A stretch of 64,000 bases of DNA from Paenibacillus sp. NFR01 (GCF_900111565.1 NZ_FOIK01000001.1:1147309-1211308), one strand, 5' to 3'; shown: positions 16,711 through 25,662, counted from the stretch's first letter. Notes: a model not told the origin generated them from the sequence alone. Numbers and translations: made by a program.

Positions 16711-17625
16711 CTATGAAGCATTTTGCAGCGGCTCCTGGATAGCGGTTGCCGGCTTACGTCCCGAATATAAGTAGTAAGCGAGGCCGCCGGTGACGAGAAT
16801 GCCGCCAATCCACTGAATCGCGCTGAGCTGTTCCCCAAGAAGCAGAAACGCGAGAATGCTTGCGCCGACAGGTTCGCCAAGAATGTTCATGGATACGGTG
16901 GTCGCCGAAGCGTATTGCAGCAGCCAGTTAAACAGGATATGGCCGAACACGGTCGGTACGACGGCCAACAATACAAAAATTCCCCATTCCTTCGGCGGAT
17001 AATCAAAAAACGGGATTCCGGCAGCCCCATTATATACGGCAAACGCAAACGCGGCCGTCAAGAACACCATCAGACTGTACAAGTAAGAGGGCATTCGGGC
17101 TACAAGTCGCTGGCCGAGCATCAGATGAACAGCAACCGCCGCAGTACCGCCGACAGATAGCAGGTCCCCTTTCAAATTATCGGCAGATAAACCGATATCG
17201 CCCCAGCCGATGAAGACAACCCCGACGATGGCGATCAATAATCCGAGAATGGCGGCAACGCCCGATTTTTCCTTATATAGTACATAAGCCCCCAGCATGA
17301 TAAATGCCGGTTCCAGCGCCATGATCATCGTCGAGCTTGCCACGGAGGTGTATTTCAGCGAGCCCATCCACAGCAGAAAATGCAGCGCCAGCATCAATCC
17401 GGAGCCGATCAGCAGCAGCCAGTCTTTCAAGGTCAGACGTTTGACGCTGCCTCCGTATTTGCGGGCAAACGGCAGCATCAGCAGCGAGGTGAACAGCAGC
17501 CGGTACATGCCCTGAACGGAAGCCGGTGCGGACGACCATTTGATAAAAATAGAAGAAAACGAAATAGCGATAATTCCGATCAGCATCAGCAGCGGAACCG
17601 GGAGCGGAGATTTTTGAGATTTCAC
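16711..17625 (-). CDS. EamA/DMT-family exporter
   Basis: 304-residue membrane protein with ten hydrophobic segments in two EamA repeats (about 8-140 and 155-290). Repeat 1 ends with YTSVASSTMIMALEPAFIMLGAYVLYKE; repeat 2 with YASATTVSMNILGEPVGASILAFLLLGEQ, the standard signature ends of the drug/metabolite transporter family. Substrate unknown; amino acids, purines and similar metabolites are known for relatives. It lies 36 bases upstream of the methyltransferase on the same strand and may be co-transcribed with it. Confidence 0.88.
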   Translation of the reverse strand: MKSQKSPLPVPLLMLIGIIAISFSSIFIKWSSAPASVQGMYRLLFTSLLMLPFARKYGGSVKRLTLKDWLLLIGSGLMLALHFLLWMGSLKYTSVASSTMIMALEPAFIMLGAYVLYKEKSGVAAILGLLIAIVGVVFIGWGDIGLSADNLKGDLLSVGGTAAVAVHLMLGQRLVARMPSYLYSLMVFLTAAFAFAVYNGAAGIPFFDYPPKEWGIFVLLAVVPTVFGHILFNWLLQYASATTVSMNILGEPVGASILAFLLLGEQLSAIQWIGGILVTGGLAYYLYSGRKPATAIQEPLQNAS

Positions 17626-17714
17626 GGGCGGTGTCCTTTCCGGGTAAAGTGTACTATGTAAATTTAACGTAATTCGTGAAAAAAAGCAGCATTTTTTCGC
17701 CGAAAATGAAAACA

Positions 17715-17750
17715 GGCACAGTCACCCGCAGCAACGCGGAGAACCGTGCC
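17715..17750 (-). terminator. Terminator of the zinc dehydrogenase gene
   Basis: GGCACGGT / ACTGTGCC stem on the minus strand followed by TGTTTT. Confidence 0.6.
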
Positions 17751-17778
17751 TTTTACGGCCAATCCATCATTCCCATAC

Positions 17779-18915
17779 CTATGGCTTAAGTATGACCTTG
17801 ATACAGTCTTCTTCCTTGTCGTTAAAAACATGATAGCCATGCTCCGCTCTGCTGATCGGAAGCCGGTGCGTAATGATGTCGGTCGGGTCAAATATTCCCT
17901 CTTTGATCATCTTGTACAGCTCCGGCATGTAATGGATAACCGGCGCCTGTCCCATCTTCAGCGTAATGTTACGCTCGAACAAGTTGCCCAGCGGGAACAT
18001 ATTGTACGTCAGCCCGTAGACGCCAACCAGCTGGATCGTACCGAATTTGCGGACGATATCCACCGCCATCCGAAACGCCCCGAGCGAGCCCCCCTGCAGC
18101 ATGAGATTGGTCTCGATGCGTTCCATCACCGTTTTCTTGGCATCCAGTCCGACGCAGTCGATGACCACATCGGCGCCGCCATTTGTAATTTCCTTCATGT
18201 GCTTCTCAAAATCCTTGATTTTCTCGAAATTGAAAATTTCAACGTTGTTCTTTTGCTTGGCATGCTGCAACCGGTACGGAACGTGATCGACCGCGATGAC
18301 CCGCTTGGCGCCCTTGATCCAGGCGAATTTCTGCGTCAGCAGCCCGACCGGCCCGCAGCCCAGCACAATGACGGTATCGCCCGGCTTTACGCCCGCGTTC
18401 TCCACGCCCCACCATGCCGTAGGCACGATGTCCGACAAGAAAAGCAGCTTCTCGTCTTCCATCTCCGCATCTTCAGGAATGACAAAAGGCCCGAAATTCC
18501 CGTAAGGCACCCGCAAGAGCTCCGCTTGTCCGCCGGCAAAACCTCCGTACGAATCGGAATATCCGAGATATCCGCCGGTATCCTTCGCTTCGTTGGCATG
18601 GTCGCATTGGCTTTCCATCTGATTTTTGCAGAAAAAGCATTCACCGCAGGCCACGTTGAATGGAATGATTACACGGTCGCCTTTTTTGACCTTAGTCACC
18701 TCCGGCCCGACGTCTTCCACAATCCCCATCGGCTCGTGACCGATGATGTAATTATCGTACATTCCGGGAATTTCCCCGTTATAAATATGCAGGTCGGAGC
18801 CGCAGATGGCCGTCGATGTAATGCGTACAAGGATGTCATCCTTTTTCTCCAGCTTCGCGTCAGGAACGTCCTTCACTTCGATTTTCGTCTTTCCCTGATA
18901 AGTAACTGCCTTCAT
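17779..18915 (-). CDS. Zinc-dependent alcohol/formaldehyde dehydrogenase-like protein
   Basis: 378-residue MDR dehydrogenase. Catalytic zinc site CGSDLHIYNG...GHEPMG (Cys and His-Glu), structural zinc site CGECFFCKNQMESQCD with four cysteines, and the Rossmann motif GCGPVGLL near residue 180 with IAVDHVPYRL. The length and the tail (PTDIITHRLPISRAEHGY) match the glutathione-independent formaldehyde dehydrogenase-like group (threonine-dehydrogenase-like). NAD(P)-linked oxidation of an alcohol or aldehyde is expected. Single gene with its own terminator. Confidence 0.88.
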   Translation of the reverse strand: MKAVTYQGKTKIEVKDVPDAKLEKKDDILVRITSTAICGSDLHIYNGEIPGMYDNYIIGHEPMGIVEDVGPEVTKVKKGDRVIIPFNVACGECFFCKNQMESQCDHANEAKDTGGYLGYSDSYGGFAGGQAELLRVPYGNFGPFVIPEDAEMEDEKLLFLSDIVPTAWWGVENAGVKPGDTVIVLGCGPVGLLTQKFAWIKGAKRVIAVDHVPYRLQHAKQKNNVEIFNFEKIKDFEKHMKEITNGGADVVIDCVGLDAKKTVMERIETNLMLQGGSLGAFRMAVDIVRKFGTIQLVGVYGLTYNMFPLGNLFERNITLKMGQAPVIHYMPELYKMIKEGIFDPTDIITHRLPISRAEHGYHVFNDKEEDCIKVILKP

Positions 18916-18995
18916 GCCGCGATCACTCCTTCGGAAGTTGAGGTGTCACCTGTTATATAACCCACAATTCCCCGGAATTATCCGCTTCGGCGCAA

Positions 18996-19817
18996 TTAAG
19001 CGTTCGTCAGCAGCGGCGAATACATCATTAAGGCATGATTTTCGGCGACCGCTTCGTCGCCTGCCCGCTCGCCCGAACGGGTCCAAATTTTGCGTCGGAT
19101 CTTGTTGCTGCGGACATAACCGCCCCAGGGCTGCAGCGAAATCGCATGTTCGCTCTCGTAGACTTCATAATGATACAGCTGCGTTTGTTCGCATCGCCAT
19201 TCGCCTTGCAAATGCGTCTCATCCAGCCAAATCTTGAGCTGATACACCTGGTCCGTATCGTTGCGGATCCCGAGATCCAGATAGTTATATGAACAGGTCG
19301 CCCCGCTGCCGAACGGCTGGGTCCGCTTCTCGTCGGGAAAAACGTCGTAGCTGTGACGGTGGCGTTCCGTTACGGTAAGCGGCGTATGCAGCGTCATCCA
19401 GTAGATCAGGTTGGAGAGCTGGCACAGGCCGCCGCCCGGCCCGGACCGGTAGCTGCCGTAGTGCAGCACCATGCCGTCGGCATACCCTTTGCGCCGGGAC
19501 GGCTTACCGATGGTGCGCCAGTAGGAGAAGGTTTCGCCGGGACGGATCATAAGGCCGTCCAACCGGGCAGCGGCGAGGCGAAGGTTGACGATTTTATTAT
19601 GCTGAAGCTGCATGTCCACGCCCCGAAGACGGCGCAGCAGCGGCGTTGCGTGGGAGAAGGCCAGCTCCGGCAAGGCATTAGGTTCGCGGCGTGTCGCGCG
19701 TTTTCTGCTGTTCGTAAGCCAGATGCCGTATCTTTTCCAGGTAAAATACCGTTTACCAAAAAACAGGCGCATTCGCGATCTTCGAATGGGCTTCATCGCA
19801 GAAAAGGCGGGGTTCAC
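18996..19817 (-). CDS. VanW-family protein
   Basis: 273-residue protein. The VanW domain runs from about residue 70 to 215: GLMIRPGETFSYWRTIGKPS, GPGGGLCQLSNLIYWMTLHTPLTVTERHRHSYDV and QPFGSGATCSYNYLDLGIRN. The N-terminus is basic (MKPIRRSRMRLFFGKRYF) with no clear signal peptide. VanW is an accessory gene of vancomycin clusters with unknown biochemistry; here no van genes are near. I chose GTG at 19817, whose GTGA overlaps the stop of the isochorismatase gene; ATG at 19796 is the alternative. The longer ORF upstream is only the antisense-frame overlap. Confidence 0.8.
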   Translation of the reverse strand: MNPAFSAMKPIRRSRMRLFFGKRYFTWKRYGIWLTNSRKRATRREPNALPELAFSHATPLLRRLRGVDMQLQHNKIVNLRLAAARLDGLMIRPGETFSYWRTIGKPSRRKGYADGMVLHYGSYRSGPGGGLCQLSNLIYWMTLHTPLTVTERHRHSYDVFPDEKRTQPFGSGATCSYNYLDLGIRNDTDQVYQLKIWLDETHLQGEWRCEQTQLYHYEVYESEHAISLQPWGGYVRSNKIRRKIWTRSGERAGDEAVAENHALMMYSPLLTNA

Positions 19818-20341
19818 GCAAACTCGACCTCGCTCTCCGGCTTGAGCACGGCGAAGCTGCCTTCCAGCACGAGGTTGTGATGTTTCACGATATCGCCAGC
19901 GGACAAAATGCCGTTGTCGAACGTACTGTGCGCGTCGGCTACCAGGATCGGCCGGTAACCCATTGTAAACGCCCGGCGTGTCGTCGTATCGACGCAATAA
20001 TCCGACTGCATGCCGCAAATCACCAGTTCGGTGATTCCCCGCCGCTTCAGCTCCTCATCCAGCGTCGTGTGATGGAAGGAATCACAGACGGATTTCTCAA
20101 TCACCGTCTCTCCTTCCTGCGGAGCGATCAAATGGTTGATCTCCCAGGTCGGCGTTCCTTTGGCAAACTCGCTGTCGCCATCCTCCGTATGCTGAATGTA
20201 AATCACGGGCGTTCCGCTGGTGCGGGCTTTGGTAAGCAAGGATTGGATTCTGCCGATGACCCCCTCTTTGTCGTACGGCTCCATTCCCGGGTACGCAAAC
20301 ATCGCTTCCTGAACATCAATAATTAACAAGGCGGTTGTCAT
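19814..20341 (-). CDS. Isochorismatase-family cysteine hydrolase
   Basis: 175-residue cytoplasmic hydrolase. The triad is visible: Asp in LLIIDVQEAM, Lys in ETVIEKSVCDSF and the nucleophile Cys in GMQSDYCVDTTTRRA, preceded by the cis-peptide-type GMQSD. Relatives hydrolyse amides such as nicotinamide or cleave isochorismate; DYCVDTT is typical of the general cysteine-hydrolase group. It overlaps the VanW gene by four bases (GTGA), implying coupled translation, although the two functions have no known link. Confidence 0.87.
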   Translation of the reverse strand: MTTALLIIDVQEAMFAYPGMEPYDKEGVIGRIQSLLTKARTSGTPVIYIQHTEDGDSEFAKGTPTWEINHLIAPQEGETVIEKSVCDSFHHTTLDEELKRRGITELVICGMQSDYCVDTTTRRAFTMGYRPILVADAHSTFDNGILSAGDIVKHHNLVLEGSFAVLKPESEVEFA

Positions 20342-20501
20342 TAGTGCCAGTGCTCCCTTCTCTTTAACTTATCAAGATTATACCAAATTAGGCGGATGCG
20401 GTCTTTACGTGCGGACAACAATCCATTGATCTCTTACGTATTGAAAAATCATTAGGGGTCTGCAATACTAGCGGTACTATGGTGCTTGAAGGAGAAACGA
20501 A

Positions 20502-21392
20502 ATGGCAAAATTTACGCCTCAGATCAGAAACGTACCTGCCGGCCTGCCGGCCGGAGTCGCTGCCGGTTACCGCCATACTGCCGGACTCCTGTCGAACGGT
20601 ACCGTGATAGCGGTAGGAGATAACAAATATGGTCCTTGCAATGTAAGCGGCTGGAGCGAGATTATAGCGATCGCCGCGGGGGCTGCCCATATCGGCAGCT
20701 CCCATACCGTAGGCTTGAAGGCCGACGGCACGGTAGTGGCTGCGGGATGGAACAAATACGGCCAATGCGAAGTCAGCGGTTGGCGCAACATTGTGGCCGT
20801 TGCAGCGGGCTGGCGCCGCACGGTCGGCCTGCAAGCGAATGGCTTGGCGGTGGCTGTAGGCCGGAATAATGAAGGCCAATGCAACATCGGCGAATGGCGC
20901 GAGATCGTAAAGATCGCGGCAGGCGACTGGCATACCGTCGGGATTCGATCGGGCGGCACAGCGTTATCCGCAGGTAATAACCGATATGGCCAAGGCAATG
21001 TAAGCGGCTGGGAGGGGATGACGGCGGTGGCGGCGGGATACCTTCATACCGTTGGCCTGAAAGCGGACGGCACGGTAGCGGCTACGGGAATGAATCAGCG
21101 AAGCCAATGCGATGTAAGCGGCTGGTGCAATATCGTTGCAATTGCAGCGGGCAGCAATCATTCCGTTGGCCTGAAGTCAGATGGGACAGTGCTGGCTGCG
21201 GGGTGGAATCAACATGGCCAATGCGATGTAGGCGGCTGGAGCAATATTGTGGCGATTTCGGCGGGCAGCGCGCATACCGTGGGACTTAAAGTCGACGGAA
21301 CAGTGGTTGCCGCGGGACGCAACAACGAAGGACAGTGTGATGTCAGCGGTTGGCACGGCTTTCGGGGACAGGCGCTTCCGTTTCAAGGATAA
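20502..21392 (+). CDS. RCC1-type beta-propeller repeat protein
   Basis: 296-residue protein made almost wholly of about seven repeats of roughly 40 residues of the form HTVGLKADGTVVAAGxNxxGQCDVSGWxNIVAIAAG. This is the RCC1 blade repeat, so a seven-bladed propeller is expected. The first repeat carries a two-residue insertion (GSSHTVGL). There is no signal peptide, no membrane helix and no fused domain. Bacterial stand-alone RCC1 proteins have no agreed role; protein binding is the likely function. GAAGGAGAAACGA precedes the ATG. The DNA is internally repetitive (about 126 bases per repeat), so recombination could change blade number. Confidence 0.85.
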   Translation: MAKFTPQIRNVPAGLPAGVAAGYRHTAGLLSNGTVIAVGDNKYGPCNVSGWSEIIAIAAGAAHIGSSHTVGLKADGTVVAAGWNKYGQCEVSGWRNIVAVAAGWRRTVGLQANGLAVAVGRNNEGQCNIGEWREIVKIAAGDWHTVGIRSGGTALSAGNNRYGQGNVSGWEGMTAVAAGYLHTVGLKADGTVAATGMNQRSQCDVSGWCNIVAIAAGSNHSVGLKSDGTVLAAGWNQHGQCDVGGWSNIVAISAGSAHTVGLKVDGTVVAAGRNNEGQCDVSGWHGFRGQALPFQG

Positions 21393-21394
21393 AA

Positions 21395-21426
21395 AAACAG
21401 GCTCCGAGAAAAAGCGGGGCCTGTTT
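21395..21426 (+). terminator. Terminator of the RCC1-repeat gene
   Basis: AAACAGGCtCCG and CGGgGCCTGTTT form a stem ending in TTTT. Confidence 0.75.
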
Positions 21427-21439
21427 TAATGTCTATATA

Positions 21440-22162
21440 TTATTTACCGCGTTTATTATGCCAAATCAGTGCGTGCAGCTGCGGCAGCACTCTCGCCCTG
21501 TTCATGGCCGGGTCGGCGATAACCAGGTTAAAGAGCCATTCCAGCCGCCCGAGCAGCCGTGCGGAAATATCGCCTTCTTCGGTCACGTCGTCATTGCCCG
21601 GCTGCAGGAACAGCGGAATGTCCGGATAACGGGCATGCACGTTTTGCGCATAGGCATAATCGGTTTCATCGAAAACGACAACCTTCAATGTATGGTTGTT
21701 TTTGCCGCTATCCTTGAGCTTAGCCAGGATTTCGTCCAGCACTTCCCAATCGGTCGGCATGCCGGAGCTTGGGGGTTTTGGACTGATCGTCAGCGCGTCG
21801 ATGTCAGAGAACCAGTCCTGCCAGCGGCTGCCCTGCGTCTCAATCGCCGCCTGCAGGCCGCGCTGGTGAAGCAGGCCGATAAGTTCGGCCATCGCCCCGC
21901 CGATCAGTGCCGGATTACCTCCGGAGATCGTCACCGTCTCGAACCGGTCGCCGCCCAGCTCGATCAGCCGTTCCATGATTTCCTCCGGTGACATTTGCTG
22001 AACCGCCGCTTTGGCCGAACCGTCCCAGGTAAAAGCCGAATCGCACCAATTGCAGCGATAATCGCAGCCGTAGGTGCGGACAAACATGGTCTTTACGCCG
22101 ATCACGGCGCCTTCCCCCTGAATGGTGGGGCCGAAAATTTCAATTACGGGAATTTTACTCAC
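21440..22162 (-). CDS. queE: QueE, 7-carboxy-7-deazaguanine synthase
   Basis: 240-residue radical-SAM enzyme that turns 6-carboxytetrahydropterin into 7-carboxy-7-deazaguanine. The cluster motif is CDYRCNWCD (CX3CX2C) at about residue 31, preceded by IFGPTIQGEG, and followed by TISGGNPAL for SAM binding. I start at GTG 22162, which has GGAGG eight bases upstream and overlaps the queD end by eight bases; the longer reading is antisense-like noise through queD. Last gene of the preQ1 operon. Confidence 0.95.
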   Translation of the reverse strand: MSKIPVIEIFGPTIQGEGAVIGVKTMFVRTYGCDYRCNWCDSAFTWDGSAKAAVQQMSPEEIMERLIELGGDRFETVTISGGNPALIGGAMAELIGLLHQRGLQAAIETQGSRWQDWFSDIDALTISPKPPSSGMPTDWEVLDEILAKLKDSGKNNHTLKVVVFDETDYAYAQNVHARYPDIPLFLQPGNDDVTEEGDISARLLGRLEWLFNLVIADPAMNRARVLPQLHALIWHNKRGK

Positions 22163-22637
22163 AATCGCAGCCTCCGTGGAGACGGTATGACGGCCCATCC
22201 GCCGGAACATCGGCAGCAAGGACCTCGGCCCACGAGGTCGGCGTCTCCCACAACTTAACCGAATAGAGCGGCAAAGCCGCCTGTTTGAGCTTGTAGGCAA
22301 TGTAAGCCGCCATGTTCTCCACCGTTGTCCGGAACGAGAGCAGCGCCACCTTGGAGCCGCTGCTTTGAAGCGTCTCCAGCACCGGCTCGTCGCCTTTCGC
22401 CAGAAAGGCATGATCCAGCCGGTCGACCAGACTTTGTCTGACCAGCGCCTTGATGTCGCCGAAGTCGATGACGAATCCTTCGTCGGAATGGCCGGGCTCG
22501 GTCACCGGCACGCCTTTAAGCACCACTTCAAGCTTATACGTATGACCGTGCAGGTTGCTGCATTTGCCCTTATGCCCGATCAGCTGGTGGGCAGCGTCAA
22601 AGGTAAAGATTTTACAAACGGAAACCTCGTTAAGCAT
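22155..22637 (-). CDS. queD: QueD, 6-carboxytetrahydropterin synthase
   Basis: 160-residue PTPS-fold enzyme converting dihydroneopterin triphosphate to 6-carboxytetrahydropterin. Zinc histidines are in TFDAAHQL and [23 protein letters not shown] and RLDHAFL are family blocks. ATG 22637 follows GGGAGG by nine bases and overlaps the queC stop by eight bases. The 3' end overlaps queE in turn, so translation is coupled along the operon. The C-terminal HGGCDCE is a little longer than in some members. Confidence 0.93.
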   Translation of the reverse strand: MLNEVSVCKIFTFDAAHQLIGHKGKCSNLHGHTYKLEVVLKGVPVTEPGHSDEGFVIDFGDIKALVRQSLVDRLDHAFLAKGDEPVLETLQSSGSKVALLSFRTTVENMAAYIAYKLKQAALPLYSVKLWETPTSWAEVLAADVPADGPSYRLHGGCDCE

Positions 22638-23295
22638 GCCGGTGCGCCTCCCTTTCCGCTTCATACTGCTCGAGGCCGCGCCGGCGCAGCTCGCATGCCG
22701 GGCATTCGCCGCAGCCGCTGCCGATGATGCCGTTATAGCAGGTCAGCGTATGCTCGCGGATCTCTTCGAAATAGCCGAGCTCGTCGGCCAGCTTCCAGGT
22801 TTCCTTTTTATCCAGCCACATAAGCGGTGTATGAATGACAAACTCATAATCCATGGCCAGGTTGAGCGTAACGTTGAGCGATTTGATGAACACGTCCCGG
22901 CAGTCGGGATACCCGCTGAAATCGGTCTGGCACACGCCGGTAATAATATGGGCATAACCCAGCTGCTTAGCCAGAACGGCAGCAAACGACAGGAACAGGT
23001 GGTTTCGGCCATCGACAAACGTGCTCGGCAAGCCGCCTTCCTCCCCATGGGCAATTTCAATGTCGCTGCGCGTCAGCGCATTAGGGGCGAGTTGGTTCAG
23101 CAGCCCGAGATCAAGAATATGCTGTCTGACGCCGAACTTCTCGGCCAGCGCGGTGGCAACTTCAATCTCGGCCGCGTGGCGCTGATTATAATTAAACGTA
23201 ACAACTTGGACTTCTTCAAAATGCTTCAACGCCCAGACCAGGCAGGTTGTGCTGTCCTGTCCGCCGCTGAATACAACCAGTGCTTTTTTATTCAT
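22630..23295 (-). CDS. queC: QueC, 7-cyano-7-deazaguanine (preQ0) synthase
   Basis: 221-residue ATP-dependent enzyme converting 7-carboxy-7-deazaguanine to preQ0. PP-loop SGGQDSTT at residues 10-17, [11 protein letters not shown] in the middle, and the C-terminal zinc site [16 protein letters not shown] with four cysteines. Second gene of the operon, 27 bases after queF. Confidence 0.96.
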   Translation of the reverse strand: MNKKALVVFSGGQDSTTCLVWALKHFEEVQVVTFNYNQRHAAEIEVATALAEKFGVRQHILDLGLLNQLAPNALTRSDIEIAHGEEGGLPSTFVDGRNHLFLSFAAVLAKQLGYAHIITGVCQTDFSGYPDCRDVFIKSLNVTLNLAMDYEFVIHTPLMWLDKKETWKLADELGYFEEIREHTLTCYNGIIGSGCGECPACELRRRGLEQYEAEREAHRHA

Positions 23296-23322
23296 CCGTC
23301 TACGCTCCTCTCGACGCCGCCT

Positions 23323-23823
23323 TTAGCGGTTGTCCACTTTCTCGGGATACAGGTCATGGTTCATCAGCCGGTGCTCGGCCATCGCCTCGTATTTGGTCCC
23401 CGGACGTCCCCAGTTGCAGTACGGATCAATGGAAATGCCGCCGCGCGGCGTGAATTTACCCCACACCTCGATATACCGCGGCTGCATCAGTGCGATCAGG
23501 TCATTCATGATAATGTTGACGCAGTCTTCATGGAAATCCCCGTGATTGCGGAAGCTGAACAAATAAAGCTTCAACGATTTGGACTCCACCATGCGCACGT
23601 CGGGAATGTACGAAATGTACATCGTTCCGAAATCGGGCTGTCCCGTTACCGGACAAAGACTCGTAAACTCCGGACAATTGAATTTGACGAAATAATCCCG
23701 TCCGGGATGCTTGTTGTCAAAAGCTTCTAAAATTCCCGGGTCATAGCTGAACGAATACTTGGTCCCCTGATTTCCCAGCAGGGTCACCTCTTTCATTTCC
23801 TCTGGCAATCTTCCTTCTGACAC
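23323..23823 (-). CDS. queF: QueF, NADPH-dependent preQ0 reductase
   Basis: 166-residue type I QueF that reduces preQ0 nitrile to preQ1. Catalytic cysteine in [13 protein letters not shown], the QueF motif [12 protein letters not shown], and FHEDC with the substrate-binding acid. Starting at GTG 23823 gives the family length and a GGAAGGGG site nine bases upstream; the longer reading from 23913 lies in the riboswitch leader. It is the first gene after the preQ1 aptamer, so the reductase is placed before queC, D and E, unlike B. subtilis queCDEF. Confidence 0.95.
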   Translation of the reverse strand: MSEGRLPEEMKEVTLLGNQGTKYSFSYDPGILEAFDNKHPGRDYFVKFNCPEFTSLCPVTGQPDFGTMYISYIPDVRMVESKSLKLYLFSFRNHGDFHEDCVNIIMNDLIALMQPRYIEVWGKFTPRGGISIDPYCNWGRPGTKYEAMAEHRLMNHDLYPEKVDNR

Positions 23824-23956
23824 GACAAAAAACCCCTTCCTTTTTCCTTGGCTCCACGCCTTAATCGGGAAAGAAGAATGAGATTTCGAAAACATGGCTC
23901 TACCAAGCTTCAACTCTCCCGCACGCAGACAGACTCGTCCCGTACATGCGGAAGCG

Positions 23957-23994
23957 CGTTAGTTTTTTATAGAGGGAGTTTGCGAACCTCTCCT
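23957..23994 (-). promoter_or_regulatory. preQ1 class I riboswitch
   Basis: On the minus strand AGGAGAGGTTC, a loop, CCCTCT and ATAAAAAACTAA match the class I preQ1 aptamer: P1 stem GAGAGG/CCTCT and the A-rich tail that forms the pseudoknot. It lies about 135 bases before queF and 50 after the promoter. The downstream CTTTCC at about 23871 could pair with the queF ribosome site GGAAGG; that is inferred. Confidence 0.9.
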
Positions 23995-24037
23995 GCGCGG
24001 ATGCACAGAATTCTTCTTGATGCGCTCTAGCGTTTGT

Positions 24038-24066
24038 ACTATACCATGCCCCGCCCATCCTGACAA
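24038..24066 (-). promoter_or_regulatory. Promoter of the preQ1 operon
   Basis: TTGTCA, exactly 17 bases, TATAGT on the minus strand, just upstream of the preQ1 aptamer. The 24067-24171 stretch on the other side holds only the leader of the next + strand gene. Confidence 0.8.
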
Positions 24067-24171
24067 CTGACAAATGTTTAACAGGATGAACGATCATTTG
24101 GATATGGATTCAATTTCGCGCTATGGGGTAACTTAAAAGTGACAACTTGCCAAACAAGGATGGGATCTAGA

Positions 24172-24516
24172 GTGGAACAGTCTGTGCAAACGCTGAAGAA
24201 CTGGCTGGAAAGCCAATCGGGACATACCGTCAAGATTGAGAAAAAAGAGCTGAACGACCTGGATACCGTTCATTTCAAGCTGGATGCGGTGGAATACCGG
24301 GACGCGGACGATGTGCTCGACGATTATCTGGACAGCGCTTTGATTCTGCGGGGCTCCGGAAGCACGCTGAATCAGGAAGGGGAGCTGGTCCCGCTGCCGC
24401 AGCAAAGTTATGAAATCGCCCTCCACGGCCTTCGCATCGGCGGAATGGACGGGAATTACACTGAACTGCATACCGATCGGGGCAATTACGCACTGTCGGT
24501 TGAAGAAGCCCAATAA
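24172..24516 (+). CDS. 114-residue protein of unknown function
   Basis: Unrecognised cytoplasmic protein. The GTG at 24172 has AAGGATGG at eight-base spacing, so I prefer it to the ATGs at 24139 or 24160. The sequence is acidic, with a helix EQSVQTLKNWLESQ followed by an alternating strand-like stretch (VKIEKKELNDLDTVHFKLDAVEY) and a polar C-terminus (HGLRIGGMDGNYTEL). No cysteines in the mature region, signal peptide or membrane helix. A hairpin terminator follows. Confidence 0.7.
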   Translation: MEQSVQTLKNWLESQSGHTVKIEKKELNDLDTVHFKLDAVEYRDADDVLDDYLDSALILRGSGSTLNQEGELVPLPQQSYEIALHGLRIGGMDGNYTELHTDRGNYALSVEEAQ

Positions 24517-24534
24517 TTTATTTTTGGAAAAGCA

Positions 24535-24562
24535 AAGAGCCGCGGCAGTTGCCACGGCTCTT
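24535..24562. terminator. Terminator between converging genes
   Basis: AAGAGCCGcGGCA / TGCCaCGGCTCTT, a 12-pair stem. It ends in TTG on the + strand. Confidence 0.7.
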
Positions 24563-24607
24563 GTTTGCCTTATCGGTCCGCGAGATCCATTTACGCGGCT
24601 CCCCTGG

Positions 24608-25519
24608 TTATTCTTCGCCGATAATTTCGACTTCGGTCTCCAGCATTACGCCGAATTTACCGTTTACCGTCTCACGGACATGCTGGATTAGCCCGATGTA
24701 ATCCTTTGCTGTTGCGTTGTCGGCGTTGATAATAAAACCGGCATGCTTGCGCGAGACTTCGGCCCCGCCGATCCGGGTGCCCTGCAGGCCGCTCTCCTGG
24801 ATCAATTGGCCGGCAAAGCGCCCCGGCGGCCGCTTGAAGACGCTGCCGCAGGACGGATACTCCAGCGGCTGCTTCGACTCGCGCTGGAAGGTCAAATCGT
24901 CCATCTTCGCCTTGATGACAGCCGGATCGCCCGGTGTCAATGCAAAGCGGGCTTCCAGCACGACATACTCGCCGCCGGAGAACAAGCTTTTCCGGTAGCC
25001 AAAGGCCAGCTCGTTTGCGGTCAGCTCTATGATCCGGCCTTCCGGATCGACTGCCAGCGCACTGTGCAGCACATCCTTTACTTCCCCGCCGTAAGCGCCG
25101 GCGTTCATGTAGAGTGCACCACCCACGGTTCCCGGGATGCCGCAGGCAAATTCCAGTCCGCTCAGCCGCTGCTCCAGCGCGTAGCGCGAGACGTCGATGA
25201 TCTTAGCGCCGCACTGGGCAACCACCCATTGGCCCTCCGTACGAATATGCTCCAGCCCGGACGTCTGCAGTACAATACCGCGAACCCCGCCGTCCCGGAT
25301 GATTACATTGGAGCCATTACCCAGTACCGTAAGCGGCAGGCTCCGCTCCTTCGCGTACGCGACAATCCGCTCAATCTCTGCGTAGCTGGCAGGCTCCGCC
25401 CACAAATCCGCTGTCCCGCCCATTTGGGTATAGACATGCGTCTTCAAGGGTTCATGCATCTTCAGCTTGCTGCCTGGAACCAGCGCACTCAGTTCTTCAT
25501 ACAGGTTGGCAATATCCAT
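24608..25519 (-). CDS. murB: MurB, UDP-N-acetylenolpyruvoylglucosamine reductase
   Basis: 303-residue FAD enzyme of peptidoglycan precursor synthesis. FAD-binding VLGNGSNVIIRDGG, then GIPGTVGGALYMNAGAYGGE, YRKSLF, and PSCGSVFKRP with the catalytic serine; the C-terminal glutamate lies in MLETEVEIIGE. It is the type II form of Gram-positives (no Tyr insert). The gene stands alone rather than in a mur/fts cluster, as is common in the genus. Confidence 0.95.
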   Translation of the reverse strand: MDIANLYEELSALVPGSKLKMHEPLKTHVYTQMGGTADLWAEPASYAEIERIVAYAKERSLPLTVLGNGSNVIIRDGGVRGIVLQTSGLEHIRTEGQWVVAQCGAKIIDVSRYALEQRLSGLEFACGIPGTVGGALYMNAGAYGGEVKDVLHSALAVDPEGRIIELTANELAFGYRKSLFSGGEYVVLEARFALTPGDPAVIKAKMDDLTFQRESKQPLEYPSCGSVFKRPPGRFAGQLIQESGLQGTRIGGAEVSRKHAGFIINADNATAKDYIGLIQHVRETVNGKFGVMLETEVEIIGEE

Positions 25520-25623
25520 TTCATTAACTCCTTAATCCCATTAATTAAGTTGTTGTATCCCCATAATTCCCATCACATTCAGCGCATCCATTGCGCTATC
25601 GCAACCCCAACTGTAACAACGAA

Positions 25624-25652
25624 CAGGCTCCCTTGTCAATGACGGGAGCCTG
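25624..25652 (-). terminator. Weak terminator after the FhuF-like gene
   Basis: CAGGCTCCC / GGGAGCCTG stem of nine pairs followed by TTCGTTGTT, a short T-rich run. Confidence 0.55.
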
Positions 25653-25662
25653 CGGACATCTT

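Noticed and set aside
17746..18960. 404-residue open frame opposite the zinc dehydrogenase gene
   Set aside because: Antisense shadow of a well-supported dehydrogenase with both zinc sites.
15748..20480. Vancomycin resistance cluster suggested by the VanW-like gene
   Set aside because: No vanR, vanS, vanH, vanA/B/D ligase or vanX-like gene nearby; VanW domains also occur alone.
22555..23730. 391-residue open frame opposite the que genes
   Set aside because: The minus strand encodes queC, queD and queF with intact motifs and ribosome sites; the frame is an antisense shadow.
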